A stretch of 64,000 nt of DNA from Tamarix chinensis (GCA_030549775.1 CM060171.1:2720001-2784000); one strand, 5' to 3'; numbered from the stretch's first letter, positions 51,017 through 63,690 are shown. Translations and numbers: made by a program. Notes: a model not told the origin generated them from the letters alone.

Positions 51017-51955
51017 TGATGTAATACCCCAAAACTTTATTTTAGGGTTTAAAAATAAAATAAGAAATTATTAGATAAGATTTAATTACATGCACCATTT
51101 CTAATAAAATAACAATATTATAATAATAACAATAATGGAAATAAAAGAAAAAAATGGTGTAGGGATCTAATTAATAGAGGCTAAATTTATTTGCTAACCT
51201 AAGATATATTATAAATGAATCATAATAATTTCTAAATTAATAAAAATTATTTTATTATTATTAATTTTTATTATTTCTAAAACTCTAAAAAAATTCCAAA
51301 CCATCCTACCACCCCTTTTTCCTTTTTCCTTTTCCTTTTCTCTTCCTTTTCTTTCTTCTTTTCTTACCTTTTCTTTTTTTTTTCTTCCTCCCCCCTTCTT
51401 CGACCAGTTGGGTTGCGCCCAGCAGCAGCTCAGTTCCCCCTCCCCCTCTTTTATTTCCTTTCCCATCCCTAGCCTAGTTTTTTCCATTTTTTTTCCCCCC
51501 CCCAGCAGCCTAAGCCTGCACATAACCCCTCCTTCTTTTCCATTTCTCTCCCTCCCTTTTTCTCTTCTTTCCTCTTCTTTCCCTACCTCCTTTCTTCTTC
51601 CCTGATCGGCGCTGCTACTCATGGCTACTTTGCAGCCCTCCCTCCTCTCTCCCATTCCTCCTTTCCTTATTTAGCCCTACAAGGCATGTAGTAGGCACAA
51701 CCCTGCATGGTCCACCTCCCTCCTTCAAGCCCTCACTCCCTCGCCTACCCTTGAACCCCTAAGAAACCATGCCCTCTTCCCCCTGGTACACAACTACACC
51801 GACCGGCAGCCACCAACCCCCTCCCCTTATCTTCTTCCCTCTCTTGTCCACTTACCCATGCCCTTACACCTATAAATACCCCTCCCTACTCCCTCATTTT
51901 CTCTCTTCTCTCTACCGACCATCCCCCCAACCCTTACATGCACCACCCAAATAGC
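51017..51955 (+). repeat. Chromovirus LTR, left portion only
   Basis: TGATGTAATACCCC follows a polypurine-like tract at the end of pol. An AT-rich part and a long pyrimidine-rich tract (51290-51950) follow, as in the LTR at 53203. It breaks off at about 51955, where gag coding sequence begins, without the right half of the LTR. The boundary is approximate. Confidence 0.55.
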
Positions 51956-53202
51956 CACCACTACGATGTGTCGACAACCTAAAGAGAGGGTTTGAGATAC
52001 TCATGAGGTTAGCTCAACATCTCCTTGTGTCTCAACCTCAACCCACTCTACCTTTGTATCACCCATAGATGAGTAGCAGAGAGGATTGGCTCGACAGAAT
52101 CTCACATCATTGACCTCTAACCTACGACGGAAAATAAGACCCCATCATCCTAAAAGGATGAATACGGGACTTTGATAGGAATTTCAAGGCAATTAACAAC
52201 CCTAAGGAGTGAAGGACGAATATCACAGCTTACTTCCTTCAAGGACCAGCAAACACTTGATAGGAAAACTTTCACGCTCAAGGAGGACAATCAATATCTT
52301 AGGAAGACTTTAAGACCACGCTCGACACATAATTCCACACTAAGAGTCTCAAGAGGGCCAAGCTCAAGGAGTTCATGGAGCTAACGCAAGGGAGACTATT
52401 GGTACGAGAATACTACACATGTTTCACGGAGCTATTGAGATTTTCCCCCACCATAGTAGCTAGTGAAGCTAAAGTGGTCTTCTAGTTTGAGCAAGGACTC
52501 CATTTCAACATTCGAAGTATGATGGGTGCAGGCATGTTCTATGACTTGACTACGCTATACGAGTGGGTGTGTCTCGTTGATGCCTTAGTCTAGGAGCATA
52601 CCTCCATCCCGAGCAAGAGGAAGAACAAAGAGCCAGATTTTAGAGAAAAGAGTCAGCGTCCCAGTGAAAAGGCTTCACGTGTTCTGCATCAACCTCAAGC
52701 TAGGGTTTGGCACCATAAGAGTCAAATTACTTCTCATGGAAAGGCTAGCAAGAGACCAATGTGGCACTACCATTTATCGTCATTGCAAAAGAGATCACCC
52801 AAGCAAGGATTGCATGGGAAAGCTGGTTTAGTGCCACGATTGTGGTCAGCTTGAGCATAGGAGATCCGAGTGCTACAGTGCACCCCGTGAAAAAATTTAG
52901 AGGTCCCAGCAACAACCGATTCAGCAGAACATGATGCTTAGAGCATTCCATTCAACCACTTAAGATGGAGCAGATGAGCAAGTGAGCAATCCCAACATGT
53001 CTTCTTCAGGTGTACCATCGATTCCCTCTTAGTCGTTTTTTAATCCTTGAATGGATACATTATTTGTTTACTTTTCCATCTTTCAGTCAGATAGGTTTGC
53101 ACTTAAGGAGGTAGTTACCTCGGGTTCCATAAGATCCCTCTTGTGTATCTTTAGTAGTAAGGCGTAAACTTTGGGGATGAAGTTTTTCTTTAAGAGGATA
53201 AT
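51956..53202 (+). pseudogene. Chromovirus gag remnant (gag-only derivative)
   Basis: Translation gives V-R-E-Y-Y-T-C-F-T-E-L-L-R-F near 52400 and F-E-Q-G-L-H-F-N-I-R near 52485, as in plant Ty3/gypsy gag. Two zinc knuckles follow, the second a perfect C-H-D-C-G-Q-L-E-H-R-R-S-E-C at 52832-52873. No protease, RT or integrase follows. Instead, about 330 bp after the knuckle, a tail T-L-G-M-K-F-F-F-K similar to the pol tail at about 50980-51010 runs into the next LTR. The arrangement suggests a deleted, gag-only element. Confidence 0.7.
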
Positions 53203-55484
53203 GATCTAATACCCCTAAATTTTAAAACCTAAAATTTAATAATTAACCCCTTATTTGGAGTAATTTAATATTAAATTATTAATTTAATTATTTTTTGGAC
53301 CTTTGATTTATAAAAATGGATAGGATTATTTAATAAATTAAAATAAATATTTTATTATTTTATTATACTTTTTTTATTTAAATAAATTTTCAAACCCATA
53401 CTTTTACTAAAATTTTCCTCTTAAATTAATACTTTAATTTTGAATAAATTAATTTAATAAATAAAATTTTCCATTTACCTAATTCCTAATCCTAATTCTA
53501 AAAATTATTTTATTTTTCTTTCCCCCTTTTTCCTTTTCCTTTTTCCTTTCTCCTTCCTTTTTTCCTCCTGTTTCCTTTTTTTTTTCTTTCTTCTCTTCCT
53601 TCTTGGGCCAATCGACCACCTCCCTCTTCTTTCCCCTTGGGTCACAGCCCATTCCCTTCCTCTTCTTTCCCTCTCCTTCTTCCCCATCAGGTCAGCCCAA
53701 CTCGCGCCTCTCACCCCTCCCTTCTTTCTTTTCCTTCTTTTTCCCCCTAGTTGGGCCAACCCAACCTCTCCTTTTTTTTCTCCTCTCCCTCGCATAAGCC
53801 GACCTACCACCCCTTTCTTCTCCCCTGCCTGACCTACCTTTCCTTCTTCTCTTCATCTTCCTTCTTCTCCCACTCAACAAACTAAACGCCCCTCCCCCAT
53901 GCCTACATCTTCCATCTACACCTGCAGCCCCTAATTGCCCTATCTCTCCCTCATATCCCTTTCCTTCCATTTTTAGCCATACACACCCCTTTGCATAGCT
54001 CCCCTGCATGCCCTTTCCTTTCCCTTTTCCCTCTCCCTATCCCTTCCACCCTACCGACCGCCTACCACCTCTTCTTCCCTACACCCACCTAACCCCCTGC
54101 GCCTCTACCCCTTACACTCCTTCTCCTCTTCTTTTTCTTCTCCTTCTCTTCTTCTTCTTTGCCCCATCTCTCCCCCTCGAGCCTTTCTTTCTCCCTTCCT
54201 GATCCCTCCTTCTTCCCTCATCCTCTTCTTTCCTATTTTTGCTTTGTTGACCCTATCCACCATCTCTACTTCCCAATCAAACACCACATTAACTCCCCTA
54301 CCACCCCTACTTCCTCCCTATACCACCCCTAGCATCCTAAGCCCTCCACCTACAGCCAACTTCATCTCTTTTCCTTCTTTTCTTCTCTCGACTCTCATCT
54401 CTGCATGCCACCTTGCGTTGCCCATTCCCCCTCTTATGTTGCTCCCGAAGCTGTCAACCACCTGACATCCCCCTACCACCTCCCTACCTCACCTTACCCG
54501 AAATCTCCTTGCAACCCCTTCCTTTCACCTCTTCTTCTTCCTTTCTTCCTCTCTTTCTCCCTTCCTTGCACCTCTTTTCCATCCACCATTGTCGCCGTCT
54601 CCGCTACCCTAAGCCATCATTCTCCGACCCCTAGCAACTACCTACGCCCTACCACTCCTTCTGTACCCAACAATTGCCCCAACTCCCCGCCACAAGCCCT
54701 TACCTGAGGCCCTTTCTTCCCTCCACCCAAACCTCCCTTCCACTTATTCCCCCCCCCTTCATGCATGCAACCCATGATGCTTATACAACATGAGTATTGC
54801 TACATCATTTTAAGATTTCTTCACTAATTTTGGAGGTATAATATAGTTAGTAATAACGGTATTTTATAAGCCCTTTTTGATAAAAAAAATGTTATTCTTT
54901 TAATGATCTACTACTAATATGCTAATTACAACATTATTTTTAGGTACAATTTTTACTAATCAAAGCTTAAGCTTTTAACCAGGATACCAGTAAAGTTTGG
55001 TTATTGCCGGAAATAAAGTAACCAGTATACCCTACTAAAATGTATGGATTTACTTATGTTAGCACATTAGAGTTTTGGAATGTGCTTTGTGTATATATTG
55101 TGTGTTGCTAAGTATCTCATGATTTTTCATATTATGTGGAAGATAGAATGAAGAGCATGGTATATTATATGAAATGTGACGTGTGGAAATAGTGGGGATT
55201 GAAGTTAAAAATGATTTTATGTGCATATGCATACTAGGTTAAGTAAATGTGGCCACATGTAGTAGAAATAATGCTAATATAAGCCTTAGAAGCATTTTAG
55301 TAATTTTACTTGTATATAGGGAATGACCTAAATAAATGTGCATGATATATGATAATGAATGTTAATAATAAATAATAAGAGTTTTGTGGCATTAAATGAT
55401 GTATGTGGGTCATAAGGGTTAATATTTTATATGCTAGGTGTATTTTAGTAAGTTTGCATGAGAAAAGAGTAATTTGGTAACGTA

Positions 55485-56045
55485 ATAACTAAGAAGGGTT
55501 ATTTGGTAATTTAATAACTAAAAAGGACAATTTTAGTAATTTTACAACTAAGAAGGATAATTTTAGTAATTTTACAACTAAGAAGGGTAATTTGGTAATT
55601 CTATAAGTAAGAAGGGTAACTTGGTAATTTTATAAGTAAGAAGGGTAACATAGTAATTTTATAAGTAAGAAGGATCATTTGGTAAATTTATAACTAAGGA
55701 GGGTAATTTGGTAATTTTATAAGTAAGGAGGGTAACTTAGTGACTTTATGAGTAAGAAGGGTATTTTGATAATTTTACAAGTAAGAAGAGTATTCTAGCA
55801 ATTTGACAAGTAATAAGAGCATTTTAGTAATTTTATAAGTAATAGGGGCATTTTGGTAATTTAGTAAGTAAAAAGGTAAATAGGTAATTTTATAAGTAAG
55901 ATGGGTATTTTAGTAATTTCACAAGTAGGAAGGGCATTTTAGTAATTTGGTAAATAAAAGGGCATTTTAGTAAATTTACAAGCAAGAATGGTACTTTAGT
56001 AATTTCGTAAGTAAAAAAGGATAAATTGGTAATTTTGCATGTAAT
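55485..56045 (+). repeat. 29-bp minisatellite in the LTR
   Basis: About 19 degenerate units of AAGAAGGGTAATTTGGTAAT plus TTTATAAGT, with variants GGTAACTTGG, GGGCATTTTAG and so on. It lies in the first of the two LTR units. Confidence 0.9.
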
Positions 56046-57169
56046 ATGGCAATTAACCCAATAAACCTTCATAAATAGTCATAAGTGATGTTAAATGATA
56101 GAATAAGGGTTTATGGCCTTAGTATCACCCGTTTAAGAATAATCATGTGTATTATAAGGATAGGGGTATTTCAATAAATTGGAGTGTATCATAAGGAAAA
56201 TGTATGATATAGGGTTGAATGGATAATTGAGGGTGTGTTATGATGCTAATTTTATAATCATGCAAGAGATATCTTAATTGTTAATTATACATGAAAAATG
56301 TGTGTTGGTTGTGCTAGACGTGCATATTAAGGTTTATGTGTTCAATGATTATTTGTTGTGTAGGGCACTTGATTTCATAATCAGTAGTATAATTATGATA
56401 CAATAACATATCATGGAATGTGAATAAATAAAAATAAATTATGTGATAAAAGTGGATGATAAAAGGAAGCCTTAGCCTTAGGAGTATTTTGATCATTTTG
56501 ACCTAAGGTGCCTAAGTATAAGAATTATAACCTAGGATTACCTTAGTGGACTATTTAGTTAACATTGGCAATAATCCTAATCACGATTACTTAATAATAA
56601 TGGAAACAAATAAAAATGATTAGGCATGTGATTGATGTGGTCACCTTAATTTAGACACTAACAATTAAAGTGGAAGACCTCAAGATCAGGAATGGTGGCT
56701 CTTTAGGGGTCACTACCCTAAAGATGTGGTTTTATTGATTATATATTAATATGGTAATTGTAATATTATTTTAGGTACAAAAGTTTGATTAGCGATGCCT
56801 AATCATTTTTAGTAAGTTGCCCGATACATTGTGCTTATGCTAGAAATCAGGTAACCTTTATACTCCAATAAAATGTTTGGATAGTGTATGATAGCACATT
56901 GGGATTTTGAGATGTAATTTGTGTTAAACATGACTTGTGACAAATAATTATGTGATTATTAATGCTATCTTAAAAAATTAAAAAATAAGACATGATATCC
57001 TATATAAAATATCGTGTTTGAAAGTGTGGTTAAAAGGGGTCTAGTGTTAGGAAGTGATGTTGTATGATATGTACATGTACAAATGTTAGGTTAAGTATAT
57101 TTAAACACACTTGTAGCAAAATATTATTACCATGTGCCCTAGGGACAATTTGGTCATTTAAGCATATCA

Positions 57170-57860
57170 TTATATTTAACCCTAACCACCATGCCTAATA
57201 TGTAATAAATATTATTAAGGGTTTGTTGTCGTAAAAACATATGCTTCATCATGTATATTAATATTATATGGTATTGGGGTATTTTGGTAATTATAGATGT
57301 ACTATAATGATTACTTTAATAAACATGCATGATAAATGTTATTTGATGTTAATTATGAAAATAGGGGTTTATTGTCTTAGAAACACATGTTTCAACATTA
57401 ATATCAATGTTATATGATCTAAGGATATTTTGGCAATTTTGAGTGTACAATGTTAATTATTCTAATAAACATGCATGATAAATATTTGATGTTAAGTATG
57501 AGAATAAAAGTTTGTTATCTTAGAAACACATGTGTCAACTTGCTTATCAATATCATATGGTCTAGTGGTATTTTTATAATTTTGAGTACACCATGATGAT
57601 TATTCTAATAAACATGCATGAGATGTGTTATTCAATGTTAAGCAAGTGGATATGGGTTTTGTTGTATTAGATATACCTGTTTCAATATGATTATTATTAT
57701 TATATGGTATAGGAGTATTTTAGTAATTTGGAGTATTTCATGAAGAATATTCTCATAAACATGTAGGATGTGTATTATTTGTTGTTAAGCATGAGAATAT
57801 ATGTTTTGATGTTCTAGAAATACATGCTAGGATTTTACGTGTAAATTTGTGTATAACGGC
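57170..57860 (+). repeat. Tandem repeat of about 145 bp in the LTR
   Basis: The anchor AAACATG(C/T)A recurs at 57321, 57467, 57610 and 57757 (spacing 146, 143 and 147 bp). Each unit also has TTAGAAACACATGT-TCAA and ATATGGTCT...GTATTTT. A more degenerate unit precedes the first anchor. Confidence 0.85.
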
Positions 57861-58549
57861 AAAATGGTCTCTTGGTGTGTCTAGTAATTTAATTAATATA
57901 TTTTAGCCTTTTATGACAAAATAATAAATAAAGTGAATTAGTATTTAAAAAGGATAATGATTTGGTAATAATGGCCTCAAGGGTATATTGGTCACTTTTG
58001 ACCTAATTCACCCAAAACTAAAAATTAGATATAGGACAACCTTGGCATATTGATAGGTTGACCTTAGTGTTGACTATAAATTGTACTTGGACTATTAACA
58101 TTAGGGTCGACTTGAATAATTGAAAATATAGAAAAAATGATTACATATGGAATGGGAAATCTTTATGCAATATGTGATGTTTTGTGATCACCTTTTTAAG
58201 ACATTAATACTTAAAAGTGAAAGGTCTTGAGTTGAGATAGTTACTTTTTAGGGATAAATACCTTAGAAACGAAGTAGGAGCCATCAATTTATTTGGTTCA
58301 CCGGTGTGTTATTGTACTCTAGTAAGGCCCTAATATACTCTCTAGGTGACCTAGTGGTCCTATAAGGGGTATCGATACTTAATGATTAGATGTCTTAAGT
58401 TAAGAGAGTATTGTGTCGTTTTATACACTAGCATAATGAGAGAGCGTTTATACCTCTAGGTTAAATAGTTGGAAGGGTACCATGATGGCTTGTATGCTGG
58501 GATGACCGGTGTATTGTTATATGCATAATATAAGAGATCAATAAAATCA

Positions 58550-58974
58550 TCCTTGCACCTCAAAATTTTATATGTTTCTTTGAGTTTTCACCTGTATGGC
58601 AAACACACAACATGTGTCTAAACTCGATAAAAACCTCACTTATTACAACAACACATTTAGCACTCATTATCGTCTTCGGTTGACTCACTCAAATAGATCT
58701 CAAGAAGGTATTGAATAGCCAAACAAATGATTTAGTTCTTTTGTTCAACCAAAAACCGCACCCAAACATAACATTCTTACAATGATGGTTCATTCCTAAA
58801 ATGGTCCGCAAATCATATCATATTTATTAGTCGTAAATGTACTATTATGAATCAATAAATCACCAAATAACTCATAATATTTCTTCACTCTAGCATCCCT
58901 AAAAAAACTACAAAGGCAACCGACATCTTTAATGGTGAACCCATAACATGACGAAATCTCTTCCTGTAAAACCT
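58550..58974 (-). pseudogene. FAR1/MULE-type transposase-like gene, central part
   Basis: On the minus strand this reads F-F-R-D-A-R-V-K-K-Y-Y-E-L-F-G-D, T-N-K-Y-D-M-I-C-G-P-F, N-H-H-C-K-N-V-M-F-G-C-G-F-W-L, and T-K-S-F-V-W-L-F-N-T-F-L, the MULE transposase core shared by FAR1/FHY3-related plant proteins. A C-terminal H-R-like continuation (F-R-H-M-L-C-V-C-H) ends near 58560. Stops and frameshifts are present. The N-terminal part of the same gene lies at 62756-63690, separated by a solo LTR. Confidence 0.7.
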
Positions 58975-61917
58975 CAAAAATTTACTTAACCTAATCATGT
59001 GTCATTAACATCCTAATTTGACTCTAATCTCAATAAACCTTATGTTAGTCTTAACATAACTCCTTATTCCCAAAACTTTAATTGAACCGAAACCTTAACT
59101 CGGATAAATCGTAATTCGTAAACCAAAATAAAAATCCGCTAAAATTATCACTAATCCTAGTCACTTAATGCTAATCTAAAATCACCCCTAAACTAATCCC
59201 CTAACCCTTTTACTTTTCTTTCCTTTATTCTCCCTTCTCCCGTTAGTCCAAGCCGCAATATTTGAAAATTGTTGCAACTTACATCTACCCACTTGCACCA
59301 TCACCTTTCTGCAACCATCACCCATCACCTTACTTCCTTTCTTCTTATTCTTCTTTTCCTTCTGCTCCCTTATCCTTGCTCGACTTTCACACCCCATGTG
59401 CACATCCTACACACTCCCCCTACCATTTTACTTCTCACGCAACACATACATACAACCATCGCCACCCTTATCCTACGGCTACTACCCTACTCCTCACCAT
59501 TCTCTACAACCATCATTATCATCATCATCACCTTGCAGTTGCACCATCATCATCATCACATGCCTCCCCTACCTTTATTCCTTCCCCGACTCACACCACA
59601 AATGCACACATGACCATATATACACACACACACACACACTATACTCTCATTATCCCTCTTTGTTTGGCCTCCACTCTGTCCTCCTCCTCCTCCTCTTCCT
59701 CCTCTTCCTCCTCATCCTCCTCGTCCTCCTCTTTGTCTTCTTCTTCTTCTCCTCCTCCTTCTTTCCCTGTTTCTAGCCTACGCACCACCTATTCCACCAC
59801 TGTGCACCGCCTCAGCTACCACTCGCCGCCCATTGGCCCGTGGACCGACCACCAAGGTCACCCCAACCTTCCCTAACACTATCTCCGACCATCGTCACTG
59901 ACAACATCCTCTTTTCCCTTCTTCTTCCTCTCGTCCGTTGCACTTTTGCATAGTGCACGTCCTATTGCATAGCCGTGCAACACTTACAATCCCCTACGGC
60001 ACAACCGTACAACCTTTACACTACCATGCCATGCGTGAACTTTTCTCTCAATCTGAATGTGCACTATTGCAACACAGACATGCAATCTTTGCACCCCTTG
60101 GCCATGCGTGATCTTTTCTCTCGACTAGGGTTGCACCGCCTGCTGCATAGCTTTTCAACTTCCCATTTTTGGTCATACACCCCTATTTTTACTCCTAAAG
60201 CTTGTCCAAACACCACCAAAATTTTACCATAGCTCCACCACATATTCCTCTACACATCTCAAGCTCCCATCTGACTATGGTTATTTCTATTTTTACCCTC
60301 TTTACCTTGATTTCTCATTCGATTTAACTCTTCGAGCCTAACCAAGAATTTTTTTTATTTTCGTAGGTGGTATTCTAGTAGTTTCGGAGGAGGAAGTCTT
60401 GGATTTGCATTCTTAGAGCCTAGTGTCCTAGTTGGTAATGATACTATTCAATGTTTAGGGTTTTTGGTGTTATTTGCTTGGATAGTTATATGCGTTTTTC
60501 ATGATATTGTTGATATATAATGTAACATACGTTGATCATGATATTTTGGGATGATATAAATATTATATTGAAATGGAGTAGGAATGGGTGAGAGGTACCA
60601 TTATGTTATGGTTTTTGTTGTGATAATGTCGTATTATGGAAATATATCTTATGGTATAAAATATGGACTTAAGGATATTATGTTATTAAAAAAAAGTAAG
60701 AATGGGTAGGAGGTATCATTATTATTTTATTGTAATAATGTCATATTTGTGGAAATATATCTTATGGTATGAAATATGGACTTAAGAATATTATGTTATT
60801 AAAAGAAAGTAAGAATGGGTAAGAGGTACCATTATTATTTTTTTGTGATAATGTCATATTTGTGGAAATATATATTATGGTATGAAATATGGGTTAAATC
60901 ATTTTTGATAAATGGACTTAGGAATTCTCATGAGGTATGATAATAAATTTTGGACTTGAAAAATAATGTGTGGAAGGTATAAGATTTTATAAAATAAAGG
61001 TTTTTATTTGTGATTAAGGGTAATTTGGTCATTATGAGATAATAAGAAAATCTTGGTATTTTATGTGTTAGTTTTTTGATGATAATAATAATAATAGCAT
61101 GAAGAATTCTTGGAATTATTATTGTTGTTTGGAGTTCTTAAATGATTTAATGGATAATTTGGGGCAACTATCTTATAATGATAATATCATTATTCTATGT
61201 ATAAGATCTAGAGTTTACGGATTTCTGAATATGTTGTTAATACTTGATCTTATGAGGTTATCTATCGAAATTGGTAATTATGTAAATTTTATGGGAGGTG
61301 TTATGACATAACTATGGAATTTGGGTTTATGATATTTTTGTGAGTAATATATCAAGATGAGATTATTAATGTATGTGTATGGGAATTAGATCGTGCATTT
61401 GGGGTATGATAATAATGATAGAATTTGGAGATGATATAATATAAGTTGTGTGGAATAATCAATATGGAAGAATGAATACTAAAGGTTGTGTAATTAGGGT
61501 TTGAAAGGACTTAAGCACTTGAACTTATGCTATATTTATATGTGTTTTTAATTTGTTCTATACTTGAGAATCAATCTTGAATAAGATATTAATCACTTAA
61601 AGTGAAAGAGCACATGAGTAGGGCCAAAGTGATCTATTTTTCTATATATATGTATGTATTCCTATTCCACCGGAGAGAATAGTGGCTCGGGAGCATTTTG
61701 CCCTGAGAAGATATTTTTAATCTCTGTTCCACCAGAAACAATAGTGGTTCAGGAGCATTTTGTCCCAAGAAGGTACTTTAGTTCATTCCAACGGATTAAG
61801 AATAGTGGAGCCCCTACGCATCATGAAATGAAAATGTATCGTTATAACCTATGGAAAAGATACTAATAATTTAAAGTAGAAGAATATGTGAGTCAGGACT
61901 AAGGATACCTACATACA

Positions 61918-61948
<31 letters not shown>

Positions 61949-62755
61949 GTGTGTGTGTGTATTCTCGTTCCATAGAGGAGAATAATGGCTCGGGAGTGTT
62001 TTTTTCCAAGAAGATGTTTTTAATCTCCGTTCCATTAGAAATAATAGTGGCTCAGGTGTGTTATCCATGATATGGTGTTTCAGACCGTTCTACCGGTTTA
62101 AGAATAGCCGGGTTCCTGCACTGAACATATATAAAAGAATGAAAATGGATTATACTTAATATAGGAATCTGGATCATTTTCTATCTTATAAGATATTTTA
62201 TATATTTGGTTATTCACTTTTTATATAATGTGAAAGCATGTGTTATTTGTATCTCTATTTTGATAGTATTATTCCCTTACTCAATCCATAGCGTACTGAT
62301 TACTTGTTTCATGGGTGTTACTCATTCTCACGAGCAAGAAGCCTTGAATCTTATGTGCAGGTCTCAGAAGATGACCTAGATGATTATACTGCCTATGATG
62401 TCCTATGTGGGGATGAATGACTTCATCTATGTTAGGGGTTGGGTGAAGAGTAAATGTTATCCGGTTGATGTATTTAACTGAATATCCTTTTAGTACTCTT
62501 GATCCATAGTATTCCTTCTTTTGTATTTTGTATTGTTAACTCGAAGTCAGGCTCCAAATTTATTATTGTACTATAAATGTTCTTTTATTTCTAATTTTTT
62601 TGTGTTACTACTTTAAATGTTTTAGCCTTATGATTGATCTAAGGATGGTTGCATAAGCCAGAATTATGTCGATCATAGCAGTAACCTCTAATATTTTACT
62701 TAATTACTCCCGCTGTAAAATGAAAATTTTCAGTAATAAAAATTAGAGTGTTACA
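58975..62755 (+). mobile_element. Solo long LTR inserted in the FAR1-like gene
   Basis: Begins TGTAAAACCTC and ends GTGTTACA. The flanking 5-mers are CTTCC and CTACC (4 of 5 match), and FAR1-like protein sequence is split between its two flanks. Its order is a pyrimidine-rich, low-complexity tract (59200-60300, including TCC/TCT repeats near 59680-59760), TTTCGGAGGAGGAAGTC near 60380, two AGAATAGTGGCTC...GGAGCATTTTG blocks at 61675-61810, and TTACTCAATCC..GCGTACTGATTA near 62280. A 204-codon Ser/His-rich frame inside it is a by-product of the low-complexity tract. Confidence 0.75.
61910..61960. repeat. (CATA)n followed by (GT)n microsatellite
   Basis: About nine CATA/TACA units and then about six GT units inside the solo LTR. 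Confidence 0.9.
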
Positions 62756-63690
62756 CTACCTCTTTACTCAAGACCCGTACAAAGTCATCAACGAGTATGT
62801 CACCATCCTTCATAGTTTCTATGAATTCCAATTATCTAGGTCTAATCTTCCTACGAGACCGAATATAATTTACCTTTTGTGGATCACACAAAGTGTGATT
62901 GTATTCTATCACATAATATATAATTGTCCAAACACGTTCTTAACTAATAACAAATTGAACCATTGTTTGAAGACTAGCATGAGTATCCATCTAAGTACAA
63001 GTATTTCCTTCTTTTGATCTATAAAATTTCTTTTCGGATATGAAACAAACATATTGTTTTATATAGACATCATCATCAGGTCTGGAGCTAAGTTTGTGCA
63101 TCCTTGCACCAAAATCCTCACAAAAAGCATAGTCGTTATACAAGCTATAAGCATCATATATGGAATTAACACTTTATCCAATCATTTTTTAAGTTTCATC
63201 CTCTTTCACACAAAATGCAAGAAAAATAATAGAGCAAAGTATAGGACATAATCATCAAAATATGACAAATAATCACCAAAAAAAAAGTCTTAAAAAAAGA
63301 ATAATCACATAAACCACCCATCATTGATGGCACTATGATGTTCTTCAATAGTATTAAAATTGTTAGAATTGTTAGTTTCTGCCATATCCATTGTTTTCCG
63401 TCCTTATGTCATGGATTCCATATTACCTACCTCTAATATGGTCATTAAATCACTACTTTCAACATTATTCAATCTGCGTTCCCCATAATCACTATCATTG
63501 ATAATAATGTGATGTTATTTAATCGCATTAGAACTGCTTAGGTTGTACCATGTCCATCGAATTCCTTCCTTTTGCCATGGATTCCAAATTGTTTCCTTCT
63601 ACAACAACCATTAAATCACAACTTACAATGTTTTCAACAATCTTCAATCTTTTTATTCCATAAATTTCAAATAACATGTCATTCAAATGC
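62756..63690 (-). pseudogene. FAR1/MULE-type gene, N-terminal part
   Basis: On the minus strand the FAR1 DNA-binding region is seen as Y-D-A-Y-S-L-Y-N-D-Y-A near 63150, Y-V-C-F-I-S-E-K-K-F near 63050, and E-Y-N-H-T-L-C-D-P-Q-K-V-N-Y-I-R-S at about 62855-62905. It continues to the LTR junction (D-D-F-V-R-V-L-S-K-E). Upstream, 63300-63690 encodes an acidic leader with a tandemly repeated segment. The upstream protein start is not clear. Stops make it non-functional. Confidence 0.65.

Larger units (their letters stand above)
53203..58540 (+). repeat. Very long chromovirus LTR or tandem LTR pieces
   Basis: Begins TGATCTAATACCCC after a purine-rich tract, with the same order as the LTR at 51017: AT-rich start, then a long pyrimidine tract (53510-54770). 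The remainder has no coding capacity. Two homologous units (about 54930-56740 and 56757-58260) share TTTTAGGTACAA, AAAATGT-TGGAT, and TAGCACATT-G-TTTTG blocks. Satellites lie inside each unit. The right end is not canonical; FAR1-like sequence starts at about 58550. Confidence 0.55.

Noticed and set aside
51209..51655. 148-codon minus-strand frame rich in Lys, Glu, Arg and Gly
   Set aside because: Antisense reading of the LTR pyrimidine tract; the same composition appears at 53505-54009 for the same reason.
59262..59876. 204-codon plus-strand frame rich in Ser, His, Pro and Tyr
   Set aside because: It is a translation of the pyrimidine-rich TCC/TCT/CAT tract inside a solo LTR; three frames are open there at once and none has a family motif.
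61910..61960. CATA/TACA repeat as a possible structured array
   Set aside because: Simple microsatellite without spacers or unique inserts; not a CRISPR-like array.
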